Assembly: GCA_025349905.2 (NCBI GenBank)
Contig: MU624552.1
Location: 6,918-64,306, forward strand
From: Blastocladiella britannica
Taxonomy: Eukaryota; Blastocladiomycota; Blastocladiomycetes; Blastocladiales; Blastocladiaceae
DNA length: 57,389 nt
Direction of reading: 5' to 3'
Position numbers and translations under genes: made by a program. Under the pieces are notes generated by a model, which was not told the DNA's origin, did not search any database, and saw nothing but the letters and a program-made list of their open reading frames with translations. This document shows, piece after piece, positions 1 through 11,097 of this stretch. The first letter of the stretch is position 1; every line of letters begins with the position of its first letter.

Positions 1-21
1 TTTTTGACATTATTTGGGTAG

Positions 22-580
22 GGACCGGCGACGAGCACATTGCTATCATGGAGGCACTGCGCGGGGTGCCCAACAAGTCGGCGGTGATTGTGACCACGCC
101 TCAGGTGCCATCTCACGTTTTTTTTGTAAGGACAAAATGGTATTCACACCTCGTTCCATTTACATATCATATTAGGCAGTCGCGATTGCCGACGTGCGCA
201 AGGAAATCTCTTTCTGCGCCAAAGTGAAGCTTCCGATCCTCGGCATCGTCGAAAACATGAGCGGGTTCCGGTGTCCGCACTGTGCGGTATTGTTTTCCTT
301 TCTACAAATTTTCAAAAAGACCGCACTGATATGTATGTTTAATAAAAAGGACTGCACCGATATCTTTTCCAGTGGTGGCGGCCAACGGCTCGCAGCTGAA
401 TTCAAGCTGCCGTTTTTAGGCGCCCTTCCGATCGATCCGGCATTTGCGCAGCTAGTGGACTCTCCACCTCAGGATGAAAAGGAGCAGCTCGTCGACGTGT
501 ACCGCGCAACGAGCATGGCGCGCGATTTTGACGCTATTTCACAGAAGGTGGTGGATGGATTGGCGGCCTTAAGTATTTGA
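22..580 (+). CDS. CFD1: Cfd1/NUBP2-type cytosolic Fe-S scaffold P-loop ATPase, 3' part
   Basis: Partial gene running off the left edge; bases 1-21 are the tail of an intron. Exons: 22-104, 176-286 and 350-580 (stop TGA). The visible protein starts at the GTGDEH segment of the Mrp/NBP35 ATPase core and continues through VTTPQ, DVRKEI and VENMSGF. A CPHC..C motif then appears when the second intron is removed (CPHCA joined to DCTDIFSSGGG). The two outer cysteines of CPxC are known in this family to bind the bridging [4Fe-4S] cluster between Cfd1 and Nbp35 in the cytosolic Fe-S assembly pathway. The DCT-IFSSGGG run right after the motif points to Cfd1/NUBP2 rather than Nbp35, which also carries an N-terminal Cys motif that cannot be seen here. 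The Walker A region lies outside the window. The family assignment is strong; the choice between paralogues is fairly strong. Confidence 0.88.
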
Positions 581-602
581 ATTGGAATGCGCTTCACATG
601 AA

Positions 603-1069
603 ATGCGTTTTTGTTCTCGTTCCTGTCTTCTGTTTGCTTTAGTTTTGTGTCATCGTTACTGTGCCGTGGACGCGTTACAGAGCTGGCTGGACTACAGCAG
701 TCATAGTTTACCACTGCTGTACTCCCCCGTGCTCGCTGAAATTGCCGAACAAGTATCTTCGTCCCGTCCTCGACTGGTGGATCAAGTCGGGGTTGCCGCT
801 GAAATGTCACTCGGGAGCTATTGGATCGGCGCCGAGATCAAGTTGCGCGATCGCGCGCTCCGGATCCACAACTGAACGTTGTGGCCAGGTTGCACCCGAT
901 CGACCGCATGTCGCACCCAAGTATCTTGGAGTGGTGGGAGACCAAGCTGTTTCCGCTGGCGGGCACGCACCGGGAGGTGTTTGTTGATTTGCGCGATCAG
1001 AAAGCCGGCGGGCGTTCGCGGCGGGTTGGGAACGCCCAGCCGTCGTGGTTTGCCGTTGAATGTGAATGA
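603..1069 (+). pseudogene. Uncertain reading frame with a frame break near 872
   Basis: Two adjoining open frames on the + strand both show the codon style of neighbouring real exons. The first starts at ATG 603 with a hydrophobic, signal-peptide-like N-terminus (CLLFALVL) and stops at 873-875. The second continues in another frame from about 872 to the stop at 1067-1069 and includes DRMSHPSILEWWETKLF. A -1 shift (one missing base) at about 872 would join them into one protein of about 155 residues. No short AT-rich intron lies between them, so splicing does not explain the break. I do not recognise the family. It could be a gene with a sequencing or assembly indel, a decaying gene, or chance open frame in the gap before the converging ABC transporter. 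Confidence is low. Confidence 0.3.
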
Positions 1070-1125
1070 ATATAGTAAAAACGATTTTATAAAGGCGAAT
1101 AACAAGTCAACAGCTTCGAGTACTC

Positions 1126-4100
1126 TCACAAGAGCGCGTCCGTCGCCGCAGCCGCGTCGTGGTCGTGACGAGGTCCAAGTGTGGGCGACGTGGGCGAAAT
1201 GGGCAGTGGCACATGCATCGCTGCGGCCGTGACCCCAGGAGTCGACATACCAGCAGCAGCCGCCGCCATCCGCGCCTCGTGGGCCTCGAGCGCAATCGAG
1301 TGCAGCTTAGCCGACGTTGCGGGTCCCGTGTTCCCGACCAGCGACGCAAAGTGGCCGCCGGGGATCTGCAGCAAGTTGTGCGGCGAGTCAAACTCCATCA
1401 ACCGCCCGCCCTCCATGACGATCACGCGGTCCGACTCGATGATGGTGTTGAGACGGTGGGCAATGGTGAGCACCGTCAAGTGCGCAAAGTTCTCCTTGAT
1501 CGCGGTCTGAATGAGCGCGTCGGTTTGCATGTCGATAGCGGCGGTGGCTTCGTCCAGGACCAGGATCTTGGTCTTGGACAGGATCGCGCGCGAAATGCAC
1601 AGGCACTGGCGGGCGCCGACCGAAAAGTTCTTGCCGTTTTCGACCACGGGGCTCTCGAGCCGCTGCGGCATGCTCCAAATGCGGTCCTTGAGGTGCACGG
1701 CCTCGAGCGCGTGCCAGATCTCGTCGTCAGTGGACTTGTTGAACGGGTCCAGGTTGGACCGGATCGTGCCCAGGAACATGATGGGTTCCTGCGGAATGAT
1801 CGCAATCGTCTCGCGCAGCTTGCGCAGCCCAATCTTGGACACGTCCACGCCGTCAATGGTGACTTTGCCGTTGCACGCCTCGACAATGCGCAGCAGCGAC
1901 ACCAGCAGCGTCGACTTGCCCGACCCGGTGCGCCCAACAATCCCAATCTTTTCCTGCGGGCGGATATCCAGCGTCACGTTCTTGAGCACGGCCACGCCAA
2001 ACTCCTGGTACTTGAGCACAATGTCGTCAAACTTGACCACGCCGTGCTCGGGCCATGATGCCGGCGGCTCGGTCTCGGGCACCTCGTCGGGCGCCTCCTG
2101 GGCCACCGACGAGTAAAAGTCCATGATTCCGACCGACGCCATTTGCGACTGCACCTCGCCAATCATCCGAATCGACCACTGCAGGAACACGAGGATCTGG
2201 AGCGCGTTGGACATGGCCAGACCGCCCGTCGAACTACGGGCCTTGGCGGTGCCACCCAACTCGTCTTGGAACAGCACCATGAACAGGGCCGTCACGTAAA
2301 TCACCACCGATGTGATCAAGTCCATGTACAGTGCGGTCCACGACTTGATGAGCGAGAGACCCAGGAACTGCTCGTGGTTGGCGTCCAGCTTGTCCATGTT
2401 GAGCCCGTCAAACCGCGATTCGGCGCGGTACGCGCGAATCGAAAACAGGCCCTCCAATGTGACGGCCAAGTGCGAGAAAATCGGCGGCTTGGTCGCGGCC
2501 TCGGCCGCCTTGACGGCGTTCTCGGCCGGCGTGACCCAGTAAATGGCCAGCCCGGCAACGCACAACATAAACAGGGCCGGGGCCCAGTTCCAAGGGACAA
2601 TGATCATGATCAGAATCAGCGCGCCCATTGTCAGCGGCACGTACTGCAGCGCCTGCATCGCCGAGTCGGGCATGGTCTCGTCAATGTTGAACTGGTGCTT
2701 GCTGAACGCCGACAAGATACGGCCGAGCGGGGTGGTATCGTAGAACGACATGGGTGCCTTTTTAATTATTGGATGTTAATGAATATCATGTCGTAGTAAA
2801 AAGAAAAAAAAAAGAGAAAAGGTACCCGCAGAATACGATCAAACATGGAGTTGTGGAGCTCCTCGGCCTTGGCCGACGCCTCGCGCGCGAAGAGCAGACC
2901 GCGGGTCAAGACACCAATGGTAAAGAGCAATGCAAACCCACCGTACGTGCCCATGTACACGGGATCCACCGCATCCTCGGCCAGGTTGAGCGAGTTGGGA
3001 ATCCACAGCTTGAGCCAGTAATCGGATCCAATGCGGACGCCGTGCACCAAGAAGAAGAAGATGCAAGTAAAGATGGTCCACTCAACGCCGTTGCCCGCCG
3101 TCGCGTACGAAACGTAGTCGAGGAACCCGCGCGACTCGACCGACTTGTCCTCGCCGACGAGCTGGCCCTTCTTGCGCTGCTCGCGCACGGCACTGTCCTC
3201 GTCATCCTCGTCGTCCGAGCTGTCCCCGTCCGCGGCCTTGAGATCCTTCTCGGCCTGGAGCGCCGCGGCATCAAAGTCCTTGACCGAGTGAATGGTGGCC
3301 TGGTTGCGCTGAATCACCTCCGACAGATCGTGCGACGTGGCATTGCCGCCGCGAACCACCGACAGCTGGTTGCGTTCAATCATGGACTGGATCGTGGCCT
3401 CGTTGATCTGAATGTTCTTGTGCGAGCGCATCGTCATCTGGTTGAGCTCAATCGCGGCCCCACCCATCGCGGCAGCAGCCGCACCACCGGCCTTATCGGC
3501 AGTGGGTGACATGGTGACCGGAACCGAGTTGCCGACCATGGGCTCGAGCGGCATCGCCTCGACATCGTCGTCGCCGTCCTCGCCCGCCGCCACGTGGCTG
3601 TTGATGAGATCGGCAAAGTCCGCGTGCTTGGACATCAGCTCGTCGTAGGTACCGTACTTGGCAATCTTGCCGTCCTTGATCTGAATCACCTTGTCCACCT
3701 GGGGCAGGTACTGCAGCTGGTGCGTCACAAAAATGATGGTCTTGCCCTTGAGGTGACCCTTGATGCATTCTTCGAAAATGTGGCGACCGACTGCTTGGTC
3801 GACGGCCGAAAGCGGGTCATCAAGCAGCACAATGTCCTTGTCCGCGTACACTTTTATTTTTATTTTTGAGTTAGTTGTTGTTGGATAAATATAAAAAAAA
3901 AAAAAAAAGAAGACATACCAGCACGAGCAAGACTGGTGCGCTGACGCTGACCGCCGGACAAGTTGGCCCCGCGCTCGGCAATTTCCGTGTACTCGGCGGC
4001 GGCCAGAAGCGTCAAGTCGCGCTGGAGCGCGCACACGCGAATGGTCTCGTCAAACTTGCCCTGCTCGTAATCGGATCCGAACGTGATGTTGTCGCGAAGC

Positions 4101-5616
4101 GTAAAGTTGAGCAGCCACGCCTCCTGTGGGACATAACTGGTCGATCCGAACAACGCCGCCTCGCCCTTGCGCTTGGACATTTGGCCCAGGAGCGCGGCAA
4201 TAAACGACGATTTGCCAGCGCCCACGCTGCCAATGACGGCCAGAATCTCGCCCTTCTTGACCGACAGCGTAATGTCCTGCAGCGTGCTGTGGTCGTCGCC
4301 GTCCCACGCAAACGACGCGTTCTTGAGCTCAACCATGGTATCGTCCTTGGGCGCCAGTGTCGGCATCGCCTCGACTTCGGGCAGCCGCATAAACGTGGTC
4401 AGGCGGTCCAGCGAGACTGTGGCGCCCGAGAACGACTTGACAGCTTGCGGGGTCATGAGCAGCGGGTACCGCAGCGTGTTGAACACCGACAGAATCGTGA
4501 ACGAGACCGTGGACGTGAGCACGTTCCCGGTCTTTTTGAACGTCACGAGCCCGACAATGGCCACAATGACGGGGGTCGCAAACACAAACGCAAAGTTGAA
4601 CGCCTTGATGACCAGGGCTTTGCGGATCAGCTCCATCTCGCGCTTGCGCACCAAACCGACCTTGTTGGTAAACTCGCGCTCCCACGTGTAGAACTTGACG
4701 AGCTTGATGGCCGTCAGCAGCTCCGACATGATGTGCACGCGGCGCGCCGTCACTTCCGTGTTCTCGCGCTGCACTTCGGACGTGATCTTGCCGAGGTACA
4801 CTTGCACGGGCATGAGCAGCAGAATAATGCCCAGCGTGGTGAACGCCGAGAGCCCGAGCTCGTAGAACGCGAGAATGATGATGAGCGTGGTCTCGAGCAC
4901 CGAAGTCCACAGGAAGTGGAAGTTGAGCACCGCGTCCTGGACACGGGCCACGTCGGTAGAGACAATGTTGATGACCTCACCGGCGCCGCCTTTCACGCGC
5001 GCCAGCTTGAGCGACTTGCGGTAGATCAGCACCGTCAGCGCCGACTTGATGCGCACGCCCTCCTTGGCGCACTCGCCGTACAACTGGTGGATCGAGATGG
5101 ATGCCGCAAGACACGCCAGCAGCTGCGCCATCGCCCACAGGTGGCCCGTCTGCGTCGACTGGCTCTTTTCCAAGAAAATGACAAACTGCTTCAGGAAGTA
5201 CCAGGCACCTAGTCATCCATGGACCTTGCTGTGAGACCCCTTGTTTCACACTTCTGCAAAAAAAAAAATAACGCACTGAGCCAGGTAAACACGCCCCACA
5301 GGATCTTCCACAGGCCAATCATCCCGTAGTGGGTCATGTACGCGCTCTTCAGGGCGTTGAGCACCACCGCGTTGGCAAGTCCCTTTTCTTTCACCTCGGC
5401 CTGCCACGCGTCGTCGAGAAGGCGGCCGTTGGTGCGTGCAGTGAGGTTTTCGGGCAGGCGGAGCTTGAGCCGACGCACGCCTTTACGCGCATGGTGGATC
5501 AGACGGAACGTCCACAGGTACAGCCAGTTGGAGAGAAAAAACGAGGATCCAACATCTACGGTCGTGCGCTGGCGGCGCGGGTTCAGCTGCTTGTGCTTGC
5601 CGATGGGGGCCGACAT
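1126..5616 (-). CDS. ABCC (MRP)-type ABC transporter, short form without TMD0
   Basis: Four exons on the minus strand: 5616-5277, 5208-3919, 3850-2826 and 2757-1126, joining in frame to about 1,428 residues. The layout is TMD1, NBD1, linker, TMD2, NBD2, with no extra N-terminal TMD0, so it resembles MRP4-type or Bpt1-like short MRPs. NBD1 has Walker A GSVGAGKS (about residue 439), signature LSGGQRQR (about 528) and Walker B IVLLDDPLSAVD. The D in place of the catalytic E is typical of ABCC NBD1. NBD2 has Walker A GRTGSGKST (about 1157), a divergent signature FSVGARQ (about 1257) and a complete Walker B ILVLDEA. The linker between NBD1 and TMD2 is acidic and Ser-rich. The family exports organic anions and conjugates across the plasma or vacuolar membrane; the substrate here is unknown. 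The start ATG at 5616 gives MSAPIGKHK; an earlier exon is not excluded. Confidence 0.93.
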
Positions 5617-6282
5617 GGTTTCTTCTGAAATGGAGTGTTGGATCGGGATGGACGCGTTATTACTGACCGATCTGGCTCTGCAAGAAAAAAAAAAACACGT
5701 ACAAAGTTGAGGCGAGCGCGCCTGAAAGGAAATACAAAAAATAAAAATGGGGCACAAGTCTTCAATCGGAAAAGGAATAGGTGGGCCGATGCGAGCAGAA
5801 GGTGACGTTTAATACAAGTGCCACCGTGAACCGCAGAAGAAAAGCACGAGCGAGACACCGAGGATGGGAACGACGAAATTATATGAAAATAATGTGTCAG
5901 TTATCGTTACGAAAGACAGATATTGTCGACAAGGGTAATTGAATAATATAAACGCGAAAATATTATGCAGCACACCTGTCGCAACCAATCTGGAAAGGGA
6001 TGTTCACAGAACAGATCAAGTGTCGCCCAACTTATATGCAAAGAGAGCTGTAGAATATTCCGGGACGACGGTGCAAGACAGGCAGGTTGTTGTGGCTCCA
6101 CAATTTCCAAGAATGGAAGAAAAACACGTTTTCAAAAATACTCTGCGGCCGGGAAGATTAAGAAACAATTGGTTAATACATAAAATACATGCGGGTATCG
6201 TGCAGGCGCCGCCTCTATTTTATGAATAAATAAGGGCGCCCCGAGTGGATCCAAGGGCCGATCCAACACAATGACCTCAATT
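5617..6282. other. Intergenic region, no gene seen
   Basis: This 666-bp stretch separates the start of the ABCC gene at 5616 from the stop of the 7-TM gene at 6283, both on the minus strand. It is more AT-rich than the exons, and its open frames are short and lack the local codon style. It should hold the promoter of the ABCC gene and the terminator of the 7-TM gene. I see no repeat, tRNA or clear motif in it. Confidence 0.5.
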
Positions 6283-7809
6283 TTAGTTGCCCACATGCGA
6301 CTGAGTCGGAGCCCGTGGAGCCACCGAGTACCGCGAGTCCGAGTGCCAGGACATGACCGATGGCGATGTCGGAGGCTCCTGGTACCGCGACTGGGAGCCG
6401 TACTGCACATTCAGCTGCGAGCCCCGCGACTGGGAGGGGTACTGCTGCGAGGGCACGCGAATCGACAAGCTATACTGCGACGCCGGATGCTGCTGCTGCT
6501 GCTGTTGCTGTTGTGGCTGTTGTGTGCTGTACTGGGACGACGGACCGCGGACCGACATGCTGTACACGTCTGGTTGCTGCGGATACTGATGCTGCGACTG
6601 GTCCGAGTACCGCAGCGACGCGACCTGCTGCTGCAACTGCTGCTGCTGAATGCTGATGCCGGTGTACGTTGGCCGTGGAGCCGATCCGTAGTGCGTGGGC
6701 ATGGGCTTTTCGAGCGCCGAGCCTTGCTGCAGCCGGAGATCGCCAAACGACGGCACGCTGTCCTTGGACTCGTGCGTGCGGCCGCGGACAATGTTGATGA
6801 TCGTATACCACACGTACATGGTGCACAGGCCATACAGACGGGCGATGATGCCGCCGATCGATCCTCCCCACTGCGTAAATTTTTCATAGTAAGAAGCAAG
6901 AGTCATAGAAAAAATGTGAAAGAATGAAAACGCACATAAGTCGAGCCCGGCGGCTCGGGCGAGTGCAGAAAGCTCTGGCTTCCGACATAAGCAAACAGTG
7001 CGCCGCCAGCGCAGAGGCCCATGAAGCACAGGGCAGTGATCACGCGCGCAATGCTGCTACGCAGGTCCTTGTACTTGGACCCGATCTGCCGCTGGATCCG
7101 CATCACGATCGCAAACGTCGCGATCATGATGGACATGTCGATAAACAGGGTCTATTCCATTCCATGTCAGAAATCATTTCAAGGAAGAAAAAATGGAGAC
7201 AAACCCAGATAAAGACGGCCGAAAGCGCATAGACACATCGCTGATCGTGGTGCGGCCATGGAAGTTGCGCGTAATTGACACCCATGAAGGCTCCAACTGC
7301 CAGTGCCAGGCCGTAGTTGACAAACAGGAGCGCATTCCGCAGGTTGACCGAGTACCAAGCCGCAAACGTCGTCTCGCTAAAGACGTGGAATCGAAAGAGA
7401 GACAGTCCTATTCAAAATGGAAGCGTGAGGCCTTGGATTCTCAAAATGTGAGATTATACAAACCAGCGAGCTGTGTGGATACAACCAGGTAACTCACGCC
7501 GCGGATCATCTCCCAGATAAATGCAACGCTCTTATCGTCGGCCTTGGCCGGCATGGGCGTGATGGCCACCGCCACGAAATAGTAAATGTCATTGGCGAGC
7601 AGGCCCAGCGACAGCGAAACGATGCCCAAGTTGAATCCGGACTTTTTACGGGCCCATGATGCCACCGACCACATGAAGATGACCAGAGAGAGTAGCAGCG
7701 ATGCGGCCATCATGCCCAGAATCGTGGTGGTGGTGATGTGCGCATTGGTTTCGATGAACGGCAAGTACCACCAGGTAGTTGGCGGGTTATCTTGCGTAAA
7801 GGCCGACAT
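6283..7809 (-). CDS. Seven-transmembrane receptor-like protein with Gln-rich tail
   Basis: Exons 7809-7464, 7407-7205, 7151-6936 and 6870-6283 join to about 450 residues. I count seven hydrophobic segments: TTTILGMMAASLLLSLVIF, the LGLLANDIYYFVAVAI region, the MIRGVSYLVVSTQLAG region, ALLFVNYGLALAVGAFMG, a fifth across the exon 2/3 junction (AVFIW joined to TLFIDMSIMIATFAIV), VITALCFMGLCAGGALFA and the GLCTMYVWYTIINIV region. A cytosolic-type tail of about 180 residues follows, rich in Q, S, Y and P with a run of eight or more Gln. The short N-terminus, the basic patch after TM5 (MRIQRQIGSKYK) and the long tail resemble GPCRs of the broad Git3/cAR-like kind, but no diagnostic motif was found. 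The GPCR label is inference from topology; an unclassified 7-TM membrane protein is the safe reading. Confidence 0.8.
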
Positions 7810-8016
7810 GTCTGTATATTATTTCTATATTATCGAGCGAGTGCCAATTGGGAGAGGGCTTTCCTTGGGGACGCAGCGGCGGCGTTCTTTACTTGCAAAG
7901 GCCGCCCTGAAAAAAGTACATGCTTGCAAACTTGAAACGGCCGGTGGCAGTGGGTCCTTAAAATATCGCTAGATCGTGGTCACGCCGAAAAAAGTTTAAT
8001 TGGAATTACAAAATGA

Positions 8017-8343
8017 TTACAAGGCCGGGGCCATGGCCGCCCTCCTTGGTGTTGGCCGGATCACGGTTGGAGTGCCTTGTATTTGTGCAGTTCTTGGCCT
8101 TGGTGTCGCTTGTGCTTGTGCTTGTGCTTGTGCTTGGGTAGTTCTTGGTGCAAACAAGTGCGCGAATGGTGGTGCCTCGGGAAGGAGGGGCAAGTAGACA
8201 AAGCCGCTCTTGCCGTCGGGGTACGGCATGTACACGATGCCAGTGCTGGTGGCAGGGTCGGGAGTTCCTGCGCGGATCGGGGCCATGGTAGAAAAGATAG
8301 CTGTGGTGGTTGTGGTTGTCGTTGGTCTTGGGTAGCTGAGCAT
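8017..8343 (-). CDS. Small Pro/Thr/Ala-rich hypothetical protein
   Basis: Single open frame of 108 residues from ATG 8343, lying between two minus-strand genes. It contains a Thr run near the N-terminus, a compact segment with GIVYMPYPDGKSGFVYLPLL, and an (AQ)n repeat encoded by a TTGTGC-type hexamer array. It ends in a Pro/Arg-rich tail. A second in-frame ATG at 8286 may be the true start. The middle segment has the base composition of a coding exon; the rest is low-complexity. No family is recognised. It could be a real small gene or a chance ORF in intergenic repeat DNA. Confidence 0.4.
   Translation of the reverse strand: MLSYPRPTTTTTTTAIFSTMAPIRAGTPDPATSTGIVYMPYPDGKSGFVYLPLLPEAPPFAHLFAPRTTQAQAQAQAQATPRPRTAQIQGTPTVIRPTPRRAAMAPAL
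8108..8137. repeat. TTGTGC-type hexamer tandem repeat
   Basis: About four to five head-to-tail copies of a 6-bp unit (cttgtg on the + strand). If the overlapping minus-strand ORF is real, they encode alternating Gln and Ala. Such a microsatellite is expected to vary in copy number. Confidence 0.75.
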
Positions 8344-8512
8344 GCAACTGTGCGTGTATTATGCAATTGTGTATGATATACTTTTGGCAGATGGGTAGGA
8401 TGCAGGCCGAGTATTTGAAGCAAATGCACGCATTGATTTCGGGGTGACTCGAACTCTCACGGATGACTCGAAGAAAAATGACTCGCAAAAAAAAAAAAAT
8501 TTATTGTATTCG

Positions 8513-10618
8513 TCACACCACAACGCCCTGATCCTCCCGAACCACGGCGTCAGCGCACTCGACAAGCTCAGCGATCAATCGGTCCAAGTGCTCCAGCTCG
8601 ACCGTCGGCGCGTTCATAGGCACGCGGAAGAACGCGGGCCGCGGGAACGGCTCCGGCAGCGGTGCGTAGTCAATCATGGCGATTCCGCGCGCCAGCATAC
8701 GCGCGCGGGTGCGTGCAGTCACGTCCGCGACGGCCGCACACGTATCCGGGTCTCCCGCCTCGACCGCGGCCCGCCATGCCGCCCGTGACCCAGCGCGCGC
8801 CTCGACGGCCGGCGACACGTACCAGAAACATACGTTCGCGCCGACCTCACGGTCACCGGACGGCATTGACAGTGGGAACACCAGTTCGAGCCGCGGGTGC
8901 GCTTCCACGCGGTCGCGCAGCGTGCGCGACATGGCGAACGCGCGGTCCACGCGGGCCGCGTACGCGCGTGTTCCCGTGGCCTTCCACGACAAGTATAGCT
9001 TGATGCCGTCGGCGCGCCGCCCGCACCCGATCCCGAGGTTGCCCAGATCGTACGGGTCCAGCGGCGACGATGGGTGTGTGGCCGCGAGTGCTTGTGCGGC
9101 TGACTCGGTGTCATCGTCTGAGTCGTCGCCAAATGAAAGTGGCGGATGCGCGGGTCGCGGGGACGCGGCCTTGGAGGCGGGCGGGGTGGCATGGTACAGG
9201 TACGACGCGCGCGACGAGTTGGCCGAGGCCATGGTTGCTGGTGGGTGAGCGACGAGCAGGCATGAGCATTGCAGTGGGACGCCGAGCATCTTGTGTGGGT
9301 TGACGACAAACGAGTCGGACTTTTTTTATGCCGTTCAGTTTCTGAAGTGTTTCACAAAAATTAGGAAAGCGTACCAACTCGAGGCCATCCAAAAGTGTCC
9401 GGTGCACGTCGCTGAACAGAACCGAGCCTCCCCAGGAGCCGTCGACGTGCAGCCACAGGTTGTGTCGCTTGGTGATTTCGGCAATCGGGCGGATTGGATC
9501 GTAAGCGCACTGCCAAATCGCAACGTTGGTTAGTCAAACTAACACGAAGAGTAAGTTGAAAGGCGTACCAAAACAGTGGTGCCGGCGGTAGCATTGACGA
9601 AAAAGGGCAAGAATCCGCTCTCCTTGGCGGCGAGGATTTGGCGCTCTGTGTTTTCTTTGATGTGAGACTTCAATTGACCAAAAAAAAATAAAAGGTACAA
9701 AAACAACAAACCAAGATCGGATGGAATCATGACACCATTTGGCGTGGTGGCAACGCGAAAGACGGAATTAGTTCCAAGCCCGACCACCATGGCGCTCTTT
9801 TCAATCGAAAAGTGGGTATGTGCCGAAGTGAACACGGCAAGAGGTGGCAAGGCCGCGAGTCCTTCCTATATCATTTTTTTGAATGAGGTGATGCTATAAG
9901 TAAAGAATGAAACACACAAACCGTCTTTGCCCGAGGCACCTTCACGTTGCGTGCCGTGACCATCGCGATCAAGTTGGACATGGACCCGCCGGGCGACATG
10001 ATCCCGGACCCGCCACGCACCGGGTACCCGATCATTCGCCGCAGTTCGGCCAGACATGCAAGCTCCATCAGCGTGCCGACGGGCGACGCCACATGCACGT
10101 GCGTGTTGACGTTGAGCGCGCCCGTCAGGAGCTCGGCGGCAACTCCAATCGGCGTGACGCCCGTGTACAGTTTGTCGAGAAAGAGCGGGTGGCCCGTGCG
10201 CACGCTGAATTGTACCTGGTTAGTCAGCCTCACATCTCCATCAACAAAAATAACGGGAATACCTGTACTCGAGCGTGTGCTCAAACAGCCTCATCACGTC
10301 GTCGAATCCCGCGGGTTCGCCCCCGTCGCGGTCAAACGCGCCAATGCTCTCGCCCGGGGCAGCAGAGGGCCGCATATCCAGTAGCTCGGCCAGCATGGCA
10401 GGGTCAGTGGGCCGGACGACGCGCGTCTCTGGCTGGTGGTTCTCGTGCACGTACTGCACGAGCATGGGCATCAGCGTGCCCAGCAGACGGTGCAGCTCCA
10501 GTGCCTGGGGCGCGAGTGGGCCGGGATGTGATGACGACGACGACGCGTCGGTGCCAGTGCCAGTGGCGGCCGCGAGTTTGGCGGCGGCGTCGGGTGAAGG
10601 GACGGGAGTCGGCAGCAT
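8513..10618 (-). CDS. Group II PLP-dependent decarboxylase, glutamate/cysteine-sulfinate decarboxylase-like
   Basis: Six exons: 10618-10263, 10204-9922, 9865-9712, 9645-9569, 9509-9375 and 9319-8513, about 603 residues, joining in frame. Family landmarks in order are RTGHPLFLDKLYTG, GIMSPGGSMSN, AHTHFSIEKSA (the stacking His region), MIPSDLERQILAAK, NATAGTTV, LHVDGSWGG (the Asp that binds the pyridine nitrogen) and NPHKMLGVPLQC (the Lys that forms the PLP Schiff base). The wording around the Lys and the HVDG-WGGS segment is closest to the animal GAD/CSAD branch, as remembered. An insertion of about 45 residues, rich in P, S, D and A, precedes the equivalent of the mobile catalytic loop (DPYDLGNLGIGCGRR). 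The likely reaction is decarboxylation of an acidic amino acid (glutamate, aspartate or cysteine sulfinate); the substrate cannot be fixed from sequence. It shares a divergent promoter region with the HAD gene at 11098. Confidence 0.92.
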
Positions 10619-11097
10619 TATTAACCAAAGTGTTGTTGAGTATGCCAATGCAATGGTTGATTTTTTACAAATAATTTTAAATTCCAATACGCGAAATGCA
10701 AATGAATGCGGCGTCGAAGGAGGACGAGGGCGAGCGGTTGGTTTCTATATGAATATTTTTTGACTGTCGGAAGAGCTGCAGCAAAATTGCCGAGATGAAG
10801 CATGCACTTGGACAAAAAAAAATGGTGATGGCAACAAAAATGATCTTCCGCTACCAGCACGACTGACTGGGTCCCCCCGCTCTCACATCAAGTCGTCGAA
10901 GGAGCGGGGGATTGGGGGATCGTGCCCAGTGTGATTGCCGTACCTGCTGGTCCTTTCTCCCTCTCTCTTTTGCATTTCCCCTTTGAATCACGGAGCTGCT
11001 CTTGTTTTTTTTATCCGATCCATTGAAATGAGTCGAATCGCAAAAGATCTTCTCTTTCACTTCACGAAACCAAAACATAGAATAATTCAATAAAAGA
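10619..11097. promoter_or_regulatory. Divergent intergenic promoter region
   Basis: This 479-bp spacer lies between the start codons of the decarboxylase (minus) and the HAD phosphatase (plus). No coding frame is supported. It must contain both promoters. I see AT-rich stretches but no TATA box that I would call with confidence. Confidence 0.5.

Noticed and set aside
3896..3910. Poly-A/T tracts (also near 5260, 19318, 39942) considered as retroposon tails
   Set aside because: Most lie inside introns just after the donor on the coding strand, as polypyrimidine tracts, and have no flanking duplications or coding remnants.
3875..5212. 445-residue + strand open frame over the short ABCC gene
   Set aside because: Shadow of the transporter exon on the other strand; composition is antisense-like and it crosses a transporter intron.
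8108..8137. Hexamer array considered as a CRISPR-like or satellite array
   Set aside because: Units are only 6 bp with no spacers; it is an ordinary microsatellite in a eukaryotic genome.
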